64,000 nucleotides of DNA. Origin: Trichobilharzia regenti (Eukaryota > Platyhelminthes > Trematoda > Strigeidida > Schistosomatidae). Made by a program: the position numbers and the translations under genes. The notes beneath the pieces were generated by a model. It had not been told where the DNA came from. It saw only the letters and a list, made by a program, of their open reading frames with translations, and made no database searches. The DNA lies in the NCBI GenBank assembly GCA_944472135.2, contig OX235262.1, forward strand, positions 84,728,903 through 84,792,902, written 5' to 3'. Below, piece by piece: positions 23,171 to 34,510 of this stretch; positions within the stretch are counted from its first letter, which is position 1, and each line of letters begins with the position of its first letter.

Positions 23171-23585
23171 ATCAGAGCAGAGTCGAACACACTACGTGGC
23201 ATCATTGTGGAAACTTGTGTGGAAGATTGTTGAAACTCTCACAAGACGATATTTAGGGGAACGTGTACAACCGTTCCGGGAGGAAGGAAGAGATAAGACA
23301 ATGGATGGCTCTCAGTGGATACCTGGAAGCTAATAGAAGAGGGAAGAGGAGGATGGTGATAAAGAAGATGGCTCAATGAAAAGATAGACAACAGAAGGAA
23401 AAACTAAGTTCAATGTACATTGTACTGAATAAAAAAGTGAAGAAGAGTGCCAGAAACGACGGAAGACAATTCTACGACACACTGGCTGGCAACTGAAGGA
23501 GAACACGCAGGCTGCAGTTAAAAGAGACCTCAGGACATTATATCAGATAAACAGGTATCTATCCGGTAAGACATCAACCCAGATA

Positions 23586-23906
23586 GTGAAACCAATAAAA
23601 GATGTTCAAGGGAACGTGATCATCAAGGAGGGGAAACAAATTGAACAATGGGCTGATCGCTTTGAAGGACTCTTGAATCGACTACCACTGGCAACTCGCG
23701 TAGAAATAAATCCAACAGTACACATGGAAATGCCACTGGACACCAATCCTCCAACGAAAGAAGAAAACGTGAGTGTGATCAAGCTACTGAAGTCCGGGGA
23801 GGCAGAGGGACCAGACGGTATTCGTCCCGAAGCTACCTCGTCAAATCCCCAAGGATGGCCTGTGCAAGAATTGGCGTGTAATAATGCTCTTTTCAAAAAA
23901 GAATAA
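23586..23906 (+). pseudogene. RTE2 reverse transcriptase N-terminal fragment
   Basis: A 106-codon frame leading into the reverse transcriptase. It contains EQWADRFEGLLNR (residues 19-31) and SGEAEGPDGI (about 71-80), the latter matching the GKAxGPDGI motif of RTE proteins. The catalytic fingers continue in other frames downstream (about 23950..24260). Confidence 0.7.
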
Positions 23907-24261
23907 AGTTGCACTGGATGCAGAACTCCGCCCCACAGGGACAAGCTGAATTCAGGGAAGGCAAATCACATGCTGATCAAATTGCAACTGTACGCATCGT
24001 CATCACTTAACAAAGCATACGATGGTAGTAAAACTTGTACCTCAACTTTATCGACTTCGAGAAGGCCTTCGACAGACAGCGCTGACCGAGGAGTAGTTGG
24101 GAAACTTTTTCAACACTACGATGTTAAATTCCCAAGTCTTTATCAACCTAATTCAACAGCTGGCTATATGACAGCGCCACGTGTTAGGTGATGCGCAACG
24201 GAAAACTTAGCGATGCGTTTGAAGCGAATACAGGGGTAAGACAAAACTGCCTGCCTATTAT

Positions 24262-24985
24262 TGTTATGTACTGGTTTCCCCCGTCGCCAAATTGTTATGT
24301 ACTCGTCGCTAAATTATTGTTATGGACCGGTCGAGAAACTAGTAGTCCTGACGCAAGAAGGCGGAAATCAGAAGACCACTAGGTTTGCGATGATACTTCT
24401 ATTGTCCAAACATAAGGAGACGAAAAATAAATGGTCTCACACCAAAGTGGTAAGTAGGTAAAGTAAAGTAGTTCACACAAATTGTGTATGCGAAATATAT
24501 ATGAATGTTCAGACAAGGGTGTGAACAAATCACCAGACAGTCTAAACATGAATGGCTAATTATAATGAAGTATCGATCCATATATACATATAGCAGACAT
24601 GTCAACAACCAAACATATAATATGGATATATGTCACCAAGCAACGGACTGTCAACAAACACTCATGTTATATTATATATAATATAAGGAGAATATACATT
24701 GATAAAGGAGACAGGTTCATACAAGTGAAATGGTCACAGACTAAGCGAGCAAGAACCTCTTATCCTCATCCGAAGACGGTTCTACAGCCGATAATCAGTT
24801 TCTACCAGTAGACAAGACTCCAGCAGTGAATGCTTCTGTGGATCACATTAATAATTTGTTGCCCTGGACTTTAATTATTAATTATTTAATATAGCTCATT
24901 ACAGTATTTATGATAATATATCGTTACACTATTATCTCATTGACTTGGATTTTCATTCTCATGCTTGTTATGTTAATAAGCTCGC
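24262..24985 (+). mobile_element. LTR-like insertion, family R3 (copy 1)
   Basis: It starts TGTTATGTACTGG, where the RTE2 frame (GVRQN) is interrupted. A short stretch based on TGTTATGTAC occurs three times in tandem at the 5' end. It shares most of its first 500 bp with the solo LTR at 32182..32651 and then continues about 185 bp further with a different end. RTE2 homology returns near 24,990, but part of the reverse transcriptase is missing, so a deletion accompanied or followed the insertion and no target duplication remains. Confidence 0.55.
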
Positions 24986-25412
24986 TAGACAGTTCCCCAT
25001 ACTGCGCGTCACGAGATGGATTTCCAACAGTTTGGAGATTTTCATCAACAGCTACCTTCGCTTGCTCCATACTAAAGATCAAATATCAAGAAAGGATAAA
25101 CACCAAGAAACTATGGGAACAAACCAATGAAGTATTTTTAGGCGAAAGTGGAGATTGATCAAGTGTACATTGAGGAGGAGGCCGCGCGAATGACATCGCA
25201 CGCCAGGCTCTCCAATGGAATCCAAATTAGAAGGGACAAGTGGGTGGTCGGTGCGAGGGGGCATGTGGGATGTGGTGCGAGGAAGAGATGAGAGTTTGAG
25301 CAACCATGGACCCAGCTGAAAAGGACGGCAGAAAACAGGACATGGTGGAGTGTGATGTTGAAGCTCTATGTTTCATTCGGAACTCAAGGGAATCATAACA
25401 ATAACAATAATA

Positions 25413-27083
25413 GTTATTGTGATGTACAGATTGCACACCTTTACTCTCGTAAGAGAGACCCTCGGAAAATGAAGCATCTAATTCAAGTTCAGACACTTGT
25501 GTTGGTTCACTTGAAGCACGCATTTCCCTACATCGCTTTTTAACATTTAAAGGACTAAATGTGTTGGCTACCGTGCAGTTTATTTGGAAATACGATAATG
25601 GTGAAATCACTTTCGAAGCGAATGGAGAGAGTACAGGGTTCATATTACCTTGAATTTATTCGGTTGGTTTCGAGCTCCAAAAGGCACGAGTCCTACCTAA
25701 AGACTGCAGACCATATTCAGTAACTTAAGTATCTGGGATATTTAATATGCGTTCCATAAGTGCCCGGCTCGTATTTACACAAGTTTATCATAGCTTGGCA
25801 ATCACCTCAAATAGTCGTTTGGATCTCATTTTTAATTATGAATCGACCCATTAAATACCTGGCTCGTTTATCCACTATCTTTATAACTACGGCCGTGCAA
25901 GATGTTTTTGGTCGTTCTTTGATGTATGTTAAGACGGTAACCTGTTGTCATGTTCGTGGTGTTGGCAGAAAAATCTCTCCTCATTTTTGCTCCAGTCTTC
26001 TGACATTCCTCAATTAGTTCATTGAATTTTTTGATTTGTGTGATTTTTGATTTTCTTAATGCTGATTTTCTAGCTTTCTGGATGTCTCAGCAACTATAAT
26101 ATAATAATAATTTATATTTTCATATAAACGTAAATTTACATGAGCATGCATGCCATTTTTACAGGCACGATAAAGTATGGTATAATGTCAAATCTTAGAT
26201 TGTCCACAAGTTAATAATGTTTCAGTAGTTAAATATTTGATATATATATATATAATTACACTCATTGTCTGAACCAGGCCGTATAGTTATTGAATTGTAC
26301 AGTTGTCTTCCAGGTTGCGCGGGAAAATCGACTTCGTTTCGTTTTCATCCCGTGGTTGCAGGCATACGATAACCAACCAATATTGAGGTAAGCACAACGT
26401 TTACAAGGGATTGAAAGCTGTTTTAGAAAAGTTAAAGTGCTAAGGTGAATCATTAAAGTGTAATGAAATAATTAAGTGCAATATATCATTATTAAATACA
26501 TTTATATAGGAAACAGAATGGGGAAGTAATTAATCCTTAGGCCGACAACGTTCATTTGCAATGTATAATACTATCTATGTAGTTCGTACTATCATGATGT
26601 CCACTTTTGTCTTTAATACAATTATTTACGAGCCAGTCGTTTTTATTTCATGCCTTTTTATCTCTTTGGCGCACAACCGTACCCTACAGAGAATAGGAAT
26701 GGAATAAGTCGAATCAAATTCATTAAGAGCTATAAAATGTTAGGTTTGATGGAACATAATGAGGATCAAGCAAAGACGTTATTAGAAAATAAATGAGATA
26801 AGACATTGTGAAGTGGTTTTTAAAGATCTGACGATGGATAGCAAGTTAATTTATAAGATGCCCCATAAATCTGTGCAGAGCCCACGTGGTCGCATCTCAA
26901 CAATAGGCTGAGCGAATGGTATATATTTAAAGGTAGAAGCATGATCTGTCTAGGCGTTCATTATTATCTTTTTCAAGATAAAGATCTAAGCCCCCATGAA
27001 AATCAGAAATATCTCGAGCCGTCAAATTGTATATTGTTGTTCCTGCAGAATGGGGTGATTCACCTTAGTGACCACCGCCATAT
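25413..27083. other. No clear gene
   Basis: Mostly AT-rich. A minus-strand frame at 25227..25643 has a coding-like N-terminal half (about 25430..25643) with no domain I know; its other half is merely antisense to RTE2. A plus frame at 25760..26017 is also unrecognised. A short TA run sits at 26237..26254. Confidence 0.3.
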
Positions 27084-27431
27084 CTACTGATCAGCTAGCA
27101 CCACCTTCCCTCCTTTTATGATGCTAGGCTCTTTGTCATTGACCACATATTTGAGTTTGTGTTTGAGCTTTTCAATTGCATTTCGTATATTATTTAGTTT
27201 CACAGTAACTAGATGTAATTCTTCTCTTAGACATAATCTACTGACATGTTCGGCTGCTGATGTTATTTTGCTTGAAGTAATTGGAGTACGTTGACGTAAA
27301 TATTTCGGAATTATGTGATTATTTAAACATCGACTGTTTAAAAATCCGATGATTTGTGAATATCGCTTCAGTTTGACCAAGTCGTGTGAGTTTGTTGATA
27401 AGCTTTTTAATAGGAAGACCACATGTATCAT
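27084..27431 (-). pseudogene. Penelope-like element N-terminal region
   Basis: A 115-codon frame resembling the N-terminal region that precedes the reverse transcriptase in PLE proteins: IIGFLNSRCLNNHIIPKYLR (about residues 27-46) and then a helical basic segment with RNAIEKLKHKLK (102-113). Its upstream flank (27432..27590) matches the terminal sequence of the PLE copy at 57.1-58.1 kb, which supports the assignment. The reverse transcriptase that should follow is missing, so it is a 3'-truncated fragment. Confidence 0.55.
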
Positions 27432-27590
27432 TGGTAAAAGAATAAAACTTGTGCACTGTGGTAGAGTGTAATCTTATGTTTATGAGCAATAAATTGTGCT
27501 CGAAACGTCATCAATAAACATTATTGTATAACACTGAGACTTTATCAAAACAAAATTTACCCATGATGGAACTTCTGATATTCCAATGGT
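27432..27590 (-). mobile_element. PLE terminal (pseudo-LTR) sequence
   Basis: On the minus strand it runs GGGTAAATTTTGTTTTGATA...GAGCACAATTTATTGC...ACTCTACCACAGTGCACAAG and leads straight into the PLE reading frame. The first part also occurs, in reverse, downstream of the endonuclease at 57758..58071. The element therefore carries inverted terminal sequence. Confidence 0.6.
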
Positions 27591-29209
27591 CAACTTTCTA
27601 GGTGCACTTGTGAAAAGCACAGGATTCATATAAATTCCGCCATACTAGCTCGTGCTGGCATTCAGCATAGGTATCAGTCAGTATTTCTGGATTTTTCCTG
27701 CAACATGTCAGCTCAACCACTCACAACCGATTACACCTGTGAATCTATAATAAACTTCAGTACGCTAACCTCAAGTGAAACGAGCAATCTTAATTTTCCA
27801 GCCCCTCTCAAATAAATGAATAAACAGATAGATTTATTCTCATAGTGCAGTACGTGAGGGACGCCAGTTTACTGGGATCATCAAATTGTTACAGAAGTAG
27901 AACCATATAATTCAACCACAATTTACAGGCGGTAGCAAGATATGCTTTACGTGTTCGCACGATAACAGTGAATGCAATCCAACATGGCTGACTAAAAGGG
28001 ACGAAAATGAATTGTGCAGGTACAGAAGGGCTGCAATTTCACTGGTTTTTAAACATTTTCGAGGATTTTTATAGCGAATGTCGGGAGCTTGCATCTGAGG
28101 CCTGTCAAGGTCTAATTAGTTTTCTGTTAACCACAGAAAGCGCTTTCTAATTCTTTCAGGAGAGTAATGGTAAGAATTCTTTGCGGTCAGAAGAAAAGGG
28201 GCATTTTATTTCTATAAATGCCATTACGGCAATATTACCGAAATGGGAAGGTGAAAGCAGAAGTAACAGGTAAACGACGGCATACACTTATGAAACGCGA
28301 AATGGTAGGGTACACACGTGTGGAGTAATGTTGACTAACAGTAATAGTAAATATTTGCAACTTGACGCTGTCGCTAAGTGTACTTCGGGTTGATATTTCC
28401 CCAATAGCATGGTACCACAGTAGGGCTTTGTCACGGGCTTGATTAAATAGGTAGATATATGTAATCGGTGATAAGATAATGATGACTGAAGTGTTAACAA
28501 GGGCACTAAAGCGGTGACTTTTAGAGGAAAGTTTATGCGATTGGGCCGACAGAATATAAGAAGTAAGGGATTTATGAATACTGATGAAGCGAGATGGCCG
28601 CTAGCGGCTAGTGTTTTTATCATCAACCATATATCGAGTTCAAAAATGCTGTTGACTAAATATCCAGCGGCAATCTTCGGATATTTTCAAACTCAAGTTT
28701 ATTGTCAAATTTTAAGCTGTTTTCTATGAATATACAGCATCCAAGTTAATGCTGTACACAGGATTCATGGAGTAATAAAACTGATGACGGCTGAGGTCAA
28801 GATTCTTTTAAATAAGTGGATAAATTTCCATACTCTGTTTAATTGGAGCGTTCCATGTTCACTGGAGGTATTACAATTGGAATGGTGTAACTCCACAGCT
28901 TGAACGATCTCTAGTTCATAAACAGCATATCTATTGCATTTAACTGAAAGGGGAGCAGATTACTTTTGTTGTTGTCAGCCTGAATTTGCCAAGCCTTCCA
29001 CAACATCTAGGATCAGCTGACATTAAAAGTAAGTGTTTGGGAGAAGCCTTATTTTTCCTTAGATCATCTACAAATGTAAAATTCTTGCTCTTTGTGAAGC
29101 AAACTACTTTAGAAGTCAACCCTTTCTATCTAATTATTCATAGATTGATTAGCCACCTCACCTTTGAATAGAGAAAAATGCCAGACCACTTCTTAGGTAA
29201 CAGAATCGG
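27591..29209. other. No gene seen
   Basis: Unremarkable AT-rich sequence. Short reading frames on both strands show no motif or homology I recognise. Confidence 0.35.
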
Positions 29210-29578
29210 TGTCAGCCACGTCTCGTAAACCGTCAATGTCCAGCTCTTGCTACGCTGGGACTCACGCTGTTCCTTGAAGTTTCTCAGAAACGCTTAGTAA
29301 TAACGGACGCAAAACCAAAACACCGATTGGCTACTCGAGAATTCTTTATTGTAACGCCAATATATAGGCAACTTTAAATTAAGTTTTAACTAAGGTCTAT
29401 GAACAAATATTACAATAATAAATCACAATATTACTTCTGACAGTTTTGGCCTGACTTCTTTCTGAATAGCGACCGATGAGACGATGACTGGTGTATCGAT
29501 GCCTCCGCGAAAATATAGGGATGTTGGGTTTGAGCAAACAACCATGAATTGATCGTTCAATCTTCAACTCCATTGACA
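29210..29578 (-). repeat. 3' LTR of the BEL/Pao-type element
   Basis: 369 bp with inverted ends TGTCA...TGACA. It is nearly identical to 33306..33646 and related to the solo LTR at 34146..34505. Confidence 0.85.
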
Positions 29579-30277
29579 CTCCCCGGCAAAAAGTGATCCA
29601 ACCCTTTTTTCCTTCACGACCAAAACACGTTGACTTGGATGCCATTGCGAGAACCTGGGTCACACGGACAGAGCTGAAATGGAAGACAAACAGAAAAGCC
29701 AACACACCACAGGCATACCCACAGCACAATCTCACACATCAATGACGACCTGCCTCTCCAGGTAAAGGCCTCCTCTTGACGTCTTGCATTAAAATCGCCA
29801 CTTGCTAGAATGGCTCTTGCAGAATGCAACGTGACCATAGCGGCACCTCATGATACTCCACGCACGTCCCCGTATCTACTCACTACCAATTACCACTGCA
29901 ATCGCTGGTCACTCATTCTGCCTCAGTTCTAGTAACGGTGACGTATGCAAGCCTCAGGCGTCTACACTCCCGCTCCCCGGCGTGTGGGACCACGGCTAAT
30001 CATTATCTCCGTATGCATGTCATTCTCAGCAATAGCCTAGCCTCCCCGGTGTATACGACCCATCTGCTGTCTTTAACATCAATCAATTCATTCACGGATG
30101 TAGAAGACAAGAAACAACTTCAGAAGTAATCAAGACGAAAATTTTAACAAAATTACGCAATAACAACAAGGTACGAAAACAACGAGTAAACACAATTAAT
30201 CCAAAAAACACCAATTGATATGACACACCACACATATATACAAACAGTACACACAAACTCGCAGATCGTGTCTCGAT

Positions 30278-30716
30278 GGAATTCCTTCGAAGAATCGCAG
30301 GACTTACACCAGTACGCCCGCAACCCTTCTCAGGTTGACGATTGTAAGTTGTGAAATGTCCGGACACAAACAAGCTTAACCAACAATTACAATAAGTGGA
30401 ACTCACACAATTATTTAACACAAACATATGTACAATCAACACATCAAATGTGGTGGATTCTGCCTTGACGAACTACTGTAGGACTTACAGCAGTACGCCT
30501 ATATTCCTTCTCAGGTTGATGATGCAAGTGGAAGTCGTTCGGACACAAACGGAATTACCAACAGCTAGATGACAGATGATATCAATCCAGTATATACAAT
30601 ATGAACATATGTACAAAATCACACACCAAGCACATTGGACTGCTCATTGATGCGCTACCCTTTGAAGAATTGTAGGACTTACAGCAGTACGCCTACAACC
30701 CTTCTCAGGTTGACGC
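30278..30716. repeat. Tandem repeat, three diverged units of ~190 bp
   Basis: A block AGGACTTACA(C/G)CAGTACGCC followed by CCTTCTCAGGTTGA recurs at about 30299, 30480 and 30674, spacings of 181 and 194 bases. ACATATGTACAA recurs between them. The array sits inside the BEL/Pao-type element where pol would be expected. Confidence 0.8.
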
Positions 30717-30717
30717 C

Positions 30718-31527
30718 CTAGGTTGGAAAATCGTCGCAGAGTTCATTTGCTAACTTCCTTTTATGAGCTATATCCTCAAATCTGAGCGGCAACACGCTCA
30801 TGTCATTGTATCGTAAAATATAGATGACGAACAAACACACGACGTATCTGGTCAACCAAGCGTAGGCACAGAGTAATTTACACCAAATATAATAGCATTC
30901 AAATAGTAACTTGAAACTAGGAATGCCTTTATTCATGCAAGTCAATTTAACAATTACTCTCTCGTTTACACCTGGCTTACTCTCACTAAACTGACCAATA
31001 TCTTTCGTCTCTTCAAGTGCACCAATACTATCATAGTCATTGCACAAGATACTTGAGTTGATGGGCGTCCTTCTCATTGTGGATGACAACACCAACGATG
31101 ACTGACTGATACCAGTTGATGAACTTAGCGGTGGATCAGAAGCTGTTGTTGCTCGGCTTTCAGGTAGTTGTCTAACTGCAAGATTACCACAACTGCTGTC
31201 TTTTACTATCAGCTCCGCTTTAGCACTATCATCTGATGATAGATGGGCTACATGCTGATCAATCACACTGACGGTCTCACAAGTATGCATGCCTTCCGCA
31301 ACTGCATCTGCATTTAATTCTACTTCACGTTCAAGTTGTACAGAACCTTTATTCAACTTAGCAGTAGTAGGCATTCCCCCCATTTCATCATGATCAACCG
31401 AAGACAAATCTGCACTATCATGATTATTATCACAGATATTCAATTTACCATCATCTATCTGGTCGACTTCTTTTTCAAACTTTTTAATAACAGAAGTGGA
31501 TGATTTGGGTTCTTCCTCACAAATCCC
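30718..31527 (-). pseudogene. gag-downstream region of the BEL/Pao-type element
   Basis: The same reading frame as the upstream gag piece, separated from it by one TAA (31528..31530). It encodes an acidic, Ser/Thr-rich segment with no catalytic motif, then a short hydrophobic stretch. In BEL/Pao elements the retroviral-type protease should follow, but no active-site motif is visible. It ends just before the tandem repeats. Confidence 0.6.
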
Positions 31528-32181
31528 TTAACATTTTATACCTTCACTCTGACTAGTAATACCTTGTAAACTTATGGGGTCAGAACTGAACTCTGAAACT
31601 GTAACTCTCTTCTGTGGCATACTATTCAACAATGACTCACCAGTTGCAACTACAGGCTTCTTCACCGCGCTATTATCGTCACACAATTCGGAGTCAGACC
31701 TGGATTTCACACTTAGCTTATCACTTAACCTGCCCACTGATTCACAGCTCACCTTTTTATGCACCTCTTGCAAACGTGTAAAACACAACCGTGTTTGTCT
31801 TGCAGCTTGTAACTTATCTGTTGAGGATGTACCACGAAACCTGTTACACTCACTAGGTCTATATGCATTACTAGACATCATGAAGCCTTCTCGATATCCA
31901 CCTCTCTGAGGACTATTCGTCATCAATGATTGCGTTTTTCCCTCAGACTCCTCTATTCTAGGGGTGGGATGCAATATACTGGCAAACTTGCTCATAGATT
32001 GATTGACACTATTGTTTACAAGTTTCAGAATGTCATCGAACTTTGGCTCGATACCCTCATCCTCCATACGGGAGCTTGTCTTCACCCACTTCCTTTGCAG
32101 TCGAGTAGGTAGGCGTCTTGCTATTACTTCTAGTATAAAACTCGAGTTGAGGTCACTCATGCTATTCATCGAAATCAATGC
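31528..32181 (-). pseudogene. gag of the BEL/Pao-type element, C-terminal part
   Basis: The second half of gag after the nested solo LTR. It holds ILEVIARRLPTRLQRKW (about residues 17-33) and KFDDILKLVNNSV (47-59), typical of the DUF1759 neighbourhood in BEL/Pao gags. A zinc-knuckle-like CFTRLQEVHKKVSC (131-144) follows. In that knuckle the second Cys is Arg and the Gly before His is Val, so it is unlikely to bind zinc. The frame ends in TAA. Confidence 0.75.
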
Positions 32182-32651
32182 TGTTATGTACTCGTTGCTA
32201 AATTATTGCTATGTACTGGTCGAGAATTTAATAGTCCTGACGCAGGAAAGACGAATATCAGAAGACTACTAGGTTTGCGATGATACTTCTATTTTCCAAA
32301 CACAAGGAGAATCAAATGTATCACACGAGAGTGTGAGGGCAAAATATATATGAATGTAAAACCAAGTGTGTGAACAAATCAATAGAAGTCTTAACATGAT
32401 TGGCTAATTATAATGGAGTATCGATTCATATATACATAGCGAAATATAACAGACTGTCAAACAAACACACATATTATATGGATATATATATCACCAAGAA
32501 CAGACTGTCAACAAACACACATATTATATATAATATAAGGGGAATATACATTGTTAAAGGAGACATGTTCATCAAAGTGAAATGGTTACAGACTAAGAGA
32601 GCAACAGAAAGAGAGACCACCATACACACACATATATATGGATACATATCA
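32182..32651 (+). mobile_element. Nested solo LTR, family R3 (copy 2)
   Basis: 470 bp, TGTTATGTAC...ACATATCA, inserted into gag and flanked by the 5-bp duplication AATGC (32177..32181 and 32652..32656). The gag frame is in phase on the two sides once one duplication and the insert are discounted. A relative lies at 24262..24985. The orientation given is that of the TGTTATG start. No reading frame inside is convincing. Confidence 0.8.
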
Positions 32652-33157
32652 AATGCATTCTTGTAAATCAGCAAATTATCCAAAAACTCAGAGAGTGCCT
32701 TGGAGTCATCCTGTAACTGACCACCATTACCCTTAACAGCCTCGAATAATTCCCCTACAATCATCCAAGGTCTTCCAAACATTTGACGTAGTATGCTCAT
32801 AGCCTCGTAGTAGCCCTCTTTTGGCTTCATAAACTTACAGCACTGTATAGCTCTTGAAGCATCTCCAGTGCAATACCTCATCAAATACATTAACTTCAAT
32901 TCATCACTTAATAGAAAACTACTCAGCATGATCTCAAACTCCTTTTCAAATTGTAAATAATCAGCCGGGTTTCCATCGAAACACCGTGGTTCAAATTTAG
33001 GGAGTTTGATATTCCTATTATCCCTGAACGGCGAAACAGTAACATCAACCATGTCATGCTTAACATCAGACACATCGTTACAATTAACAGACAAGTCACC
33101 ATGACTTACTTTCCTGTTTGCATCCAAGACGCTCTGTCCCTTCTTTGACCCAGGCAT
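32652..33157 (-). pseudogene. gag of the BEL/Pao-type element, N-terminal part
   Basis: It starts at MPGSKKGQSV (33157). The conserved core is IKLPKFEPRCFDGNPADYLQ (about residues 50-69), then FEKEFEIML, ELKLMYLMRYCTGDASRAIQ and YEAMSILRQMFGRP, the pattern of DUF1759 in BEL/Pao gags. Gag packages the element RNA into virus-like particles. The frame is cut by the nested solo LTR at 32651. The Met chosen is the first in frame after the 5' LTR; an overlapping frame upstream has no gag features. Confidence 0.8.
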
Positions 33158-33305
33158 TGTCGAACTTGACCCAATTCCAAAAAAGTTCCAGATATTGCTT
33201 GTTCAAAGAGGACTTGACCGGCACCAGGAAAGATGAACGGTGACTATCCAAAGTAGTGCCAACTGTCCAGAACTGTTTAAAAACTGACGTTGTACTGTCA
33301 GAAAC

Positions 33306-33646
33306 TGTCAGCCACGTCTCGTAAACCGTCAATGTCCAGCTCTTGCTACGCTGGGACTCACGCTGTTCCTTGAAGTTTCTCAGAAACTCTTAGTAATAAC
33401 GGACGCAAAACCAAAACACCGATTGGCTACTCGAGAATTCTTTATTGTAACGCCAATATATAGGCAACTTTAAAATTAAGTTTTAACTAAGGTCTATGAA
33501 CAAATATTACAATAATAAATCACAATATTACTTCTGACAGTTTTGGCCTGACTTCTTTCTGAATAGCGACCGATGAGACGATGACTGGTGTATCGATGCC
33601 TCCGCGAAAATTAGGGATGTTGGGTTTGAGCAAACAACCACGAATT
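33306..33646 (-). repeat. 5' LTR of the BEL/Pao-type element (end lost)
   Basis: 341 bp starting TGTCAGCCACG like the other LTR, but it stops matching at CACGAATT, about 28 bp short of the expected end. The outer terminus has been lost, and with it any target duplication. Confidence 0.8.
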
Positions 33647-34140
33647 TATGGTTTATATGAGAATATACATTATTATTATGGCCAATGTAAACAAAATGAT
33701 GGCATAGTGTTATTGTAGAATATCAGACCAAGTTTACAACCAATAAGTGTCGGCGGCGCAACGAATTTCCGGACAGCTTGCGAGTGCCTTTTGATAATGA
33801 GTCTATATTGCTTACTGAACAGGAGATTTCCTCTGCGAGGATGATAGGCGGCTACCAAAGTTGTTAATAATGAATAAATATTCAGTGACCTGGCTTTTTC
33901 AAACTGGCTTTGTTTCCCTTGGAGGTTAATATCCGTATTGTGGTCTAATCGACTGCATTGCTAGCAATAAGTTACGGATGAGTGATACTGCGGTTTCGGG
34001 TTCATCTGACTTTACTGGAATGCGCCTCGTAACACGACACTGTAATCGGTCGATCAGTGGTAAACGCCCACCAGGCTGAGATAGATAAAAAAGTCAGACT
34101 TTTGGAAACCATAATCAGAACAGAAGCTTTATTTAAAAAA
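33647..34140. other. No gene seen
   Basis: Sequence between the truncated LTR and the solo LTR. No coding or repeat pattern recognised. Confidence 0.4.
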
Positions 34141-34145
34141 CATAT
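34141..34145. repeat. Target duplication CATAT (left)
   Basis: CATAT directly before the solo LTR, repeated at 34506..34510. Confidence 0.75.
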
Positions 34146-34505
34146 TGTCAATCACGTCTTAAAAGCCGTTAATGCCCAGCTCTCACTACGCCGGGTCTCT
34201 TGCTGTCCCTCGAAGCCTTTCAGAAACGCTTAGTACTAACGGACACAAAAAACAGAACACCGATTGGCGACTCGAGAATTCCTTATTCTAACACCAACAT
34301 ATGAGCGACATAATAGCTAAGGTCTATGAACAAATATTACAATAATAAATCACAATATTACTTCTGACGGTTTTGGCCTGACTTCTTTCTGAACAGCGAC
34401 CGATGAGACGATGACTGGTGTATCGATGTCTCCGTGAAAATATAGGGAAGTTGGGTTTGAGCAAACAACCACGAATTGATCGTTCAATCTTCAACTACAA
34501 TGACA
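34146..34505 (-). mobile_element. Solo LTR of the BEL/Pao-type family
   Basis: 360 bp, TGTCAATCACG...CAATGACA, flanked by CATAT on both sides. A 5-bp duplication suits BEL/Pao integration. It is more diverged from the LTRs at 29210 and 33306 than they are from each other, so it is an independent insertion that collapsed to one LTR. Confidence 0.85.
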
Positions 34506-34510
34506 CATAT
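34506..34510. repeat. Target duplication CATAT (right)
   Basis: The match to 34141..34145. Confidence 0.75.

Larger units (their letters stand above)
22250..25412 (+). mobile_element. Degenerate RTE2 LINE
   Basis: A decayed non-LTR retrotransposon. It begins with an untranslated leader, followed by a start-like VRTMYGAEKDAQKVEEIRRYG (about 22339..22401). An endonuclease stretch and a reverse transcriptase stretch follow, the latter with EGPDGI, DFEKAFDRQ (24053 on) and ANTGVRQN (24226 on). An LTR insertion (24262..24985) has replaced the YADD region. The C-terminal tail resumes at 24990 and ends in a CAATAACAATAAT-type tail near 25,412. Stops and frameshifts throughout. Confidence 0.75.
29210..33646 (-). 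mobile_element. BEL/Pao-type LTR retrotransposon with pol deleted
   Basis: Two direct LTRs enclose an internal region with a gag on the minus strand. The gag matches the BEL/Pao type (a DUF1759-like region), as in the schistosome Sinbad and Saci-1 elements. Order on the minus strand: 5' LTR, ~150-bp leader, gag, a low-complexity acidic region, a ~190-bp tandem repeat array, about 700 bp of non-coding sequence, a purine-rich GCCGGGGAG, and the 3' LTR. No protease, reverse transcriptase, RNase H or integrase is present, so any movement would have needed another element's enzymes. A solo LTR of another family is nested in gag. Confidence 0.8.
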
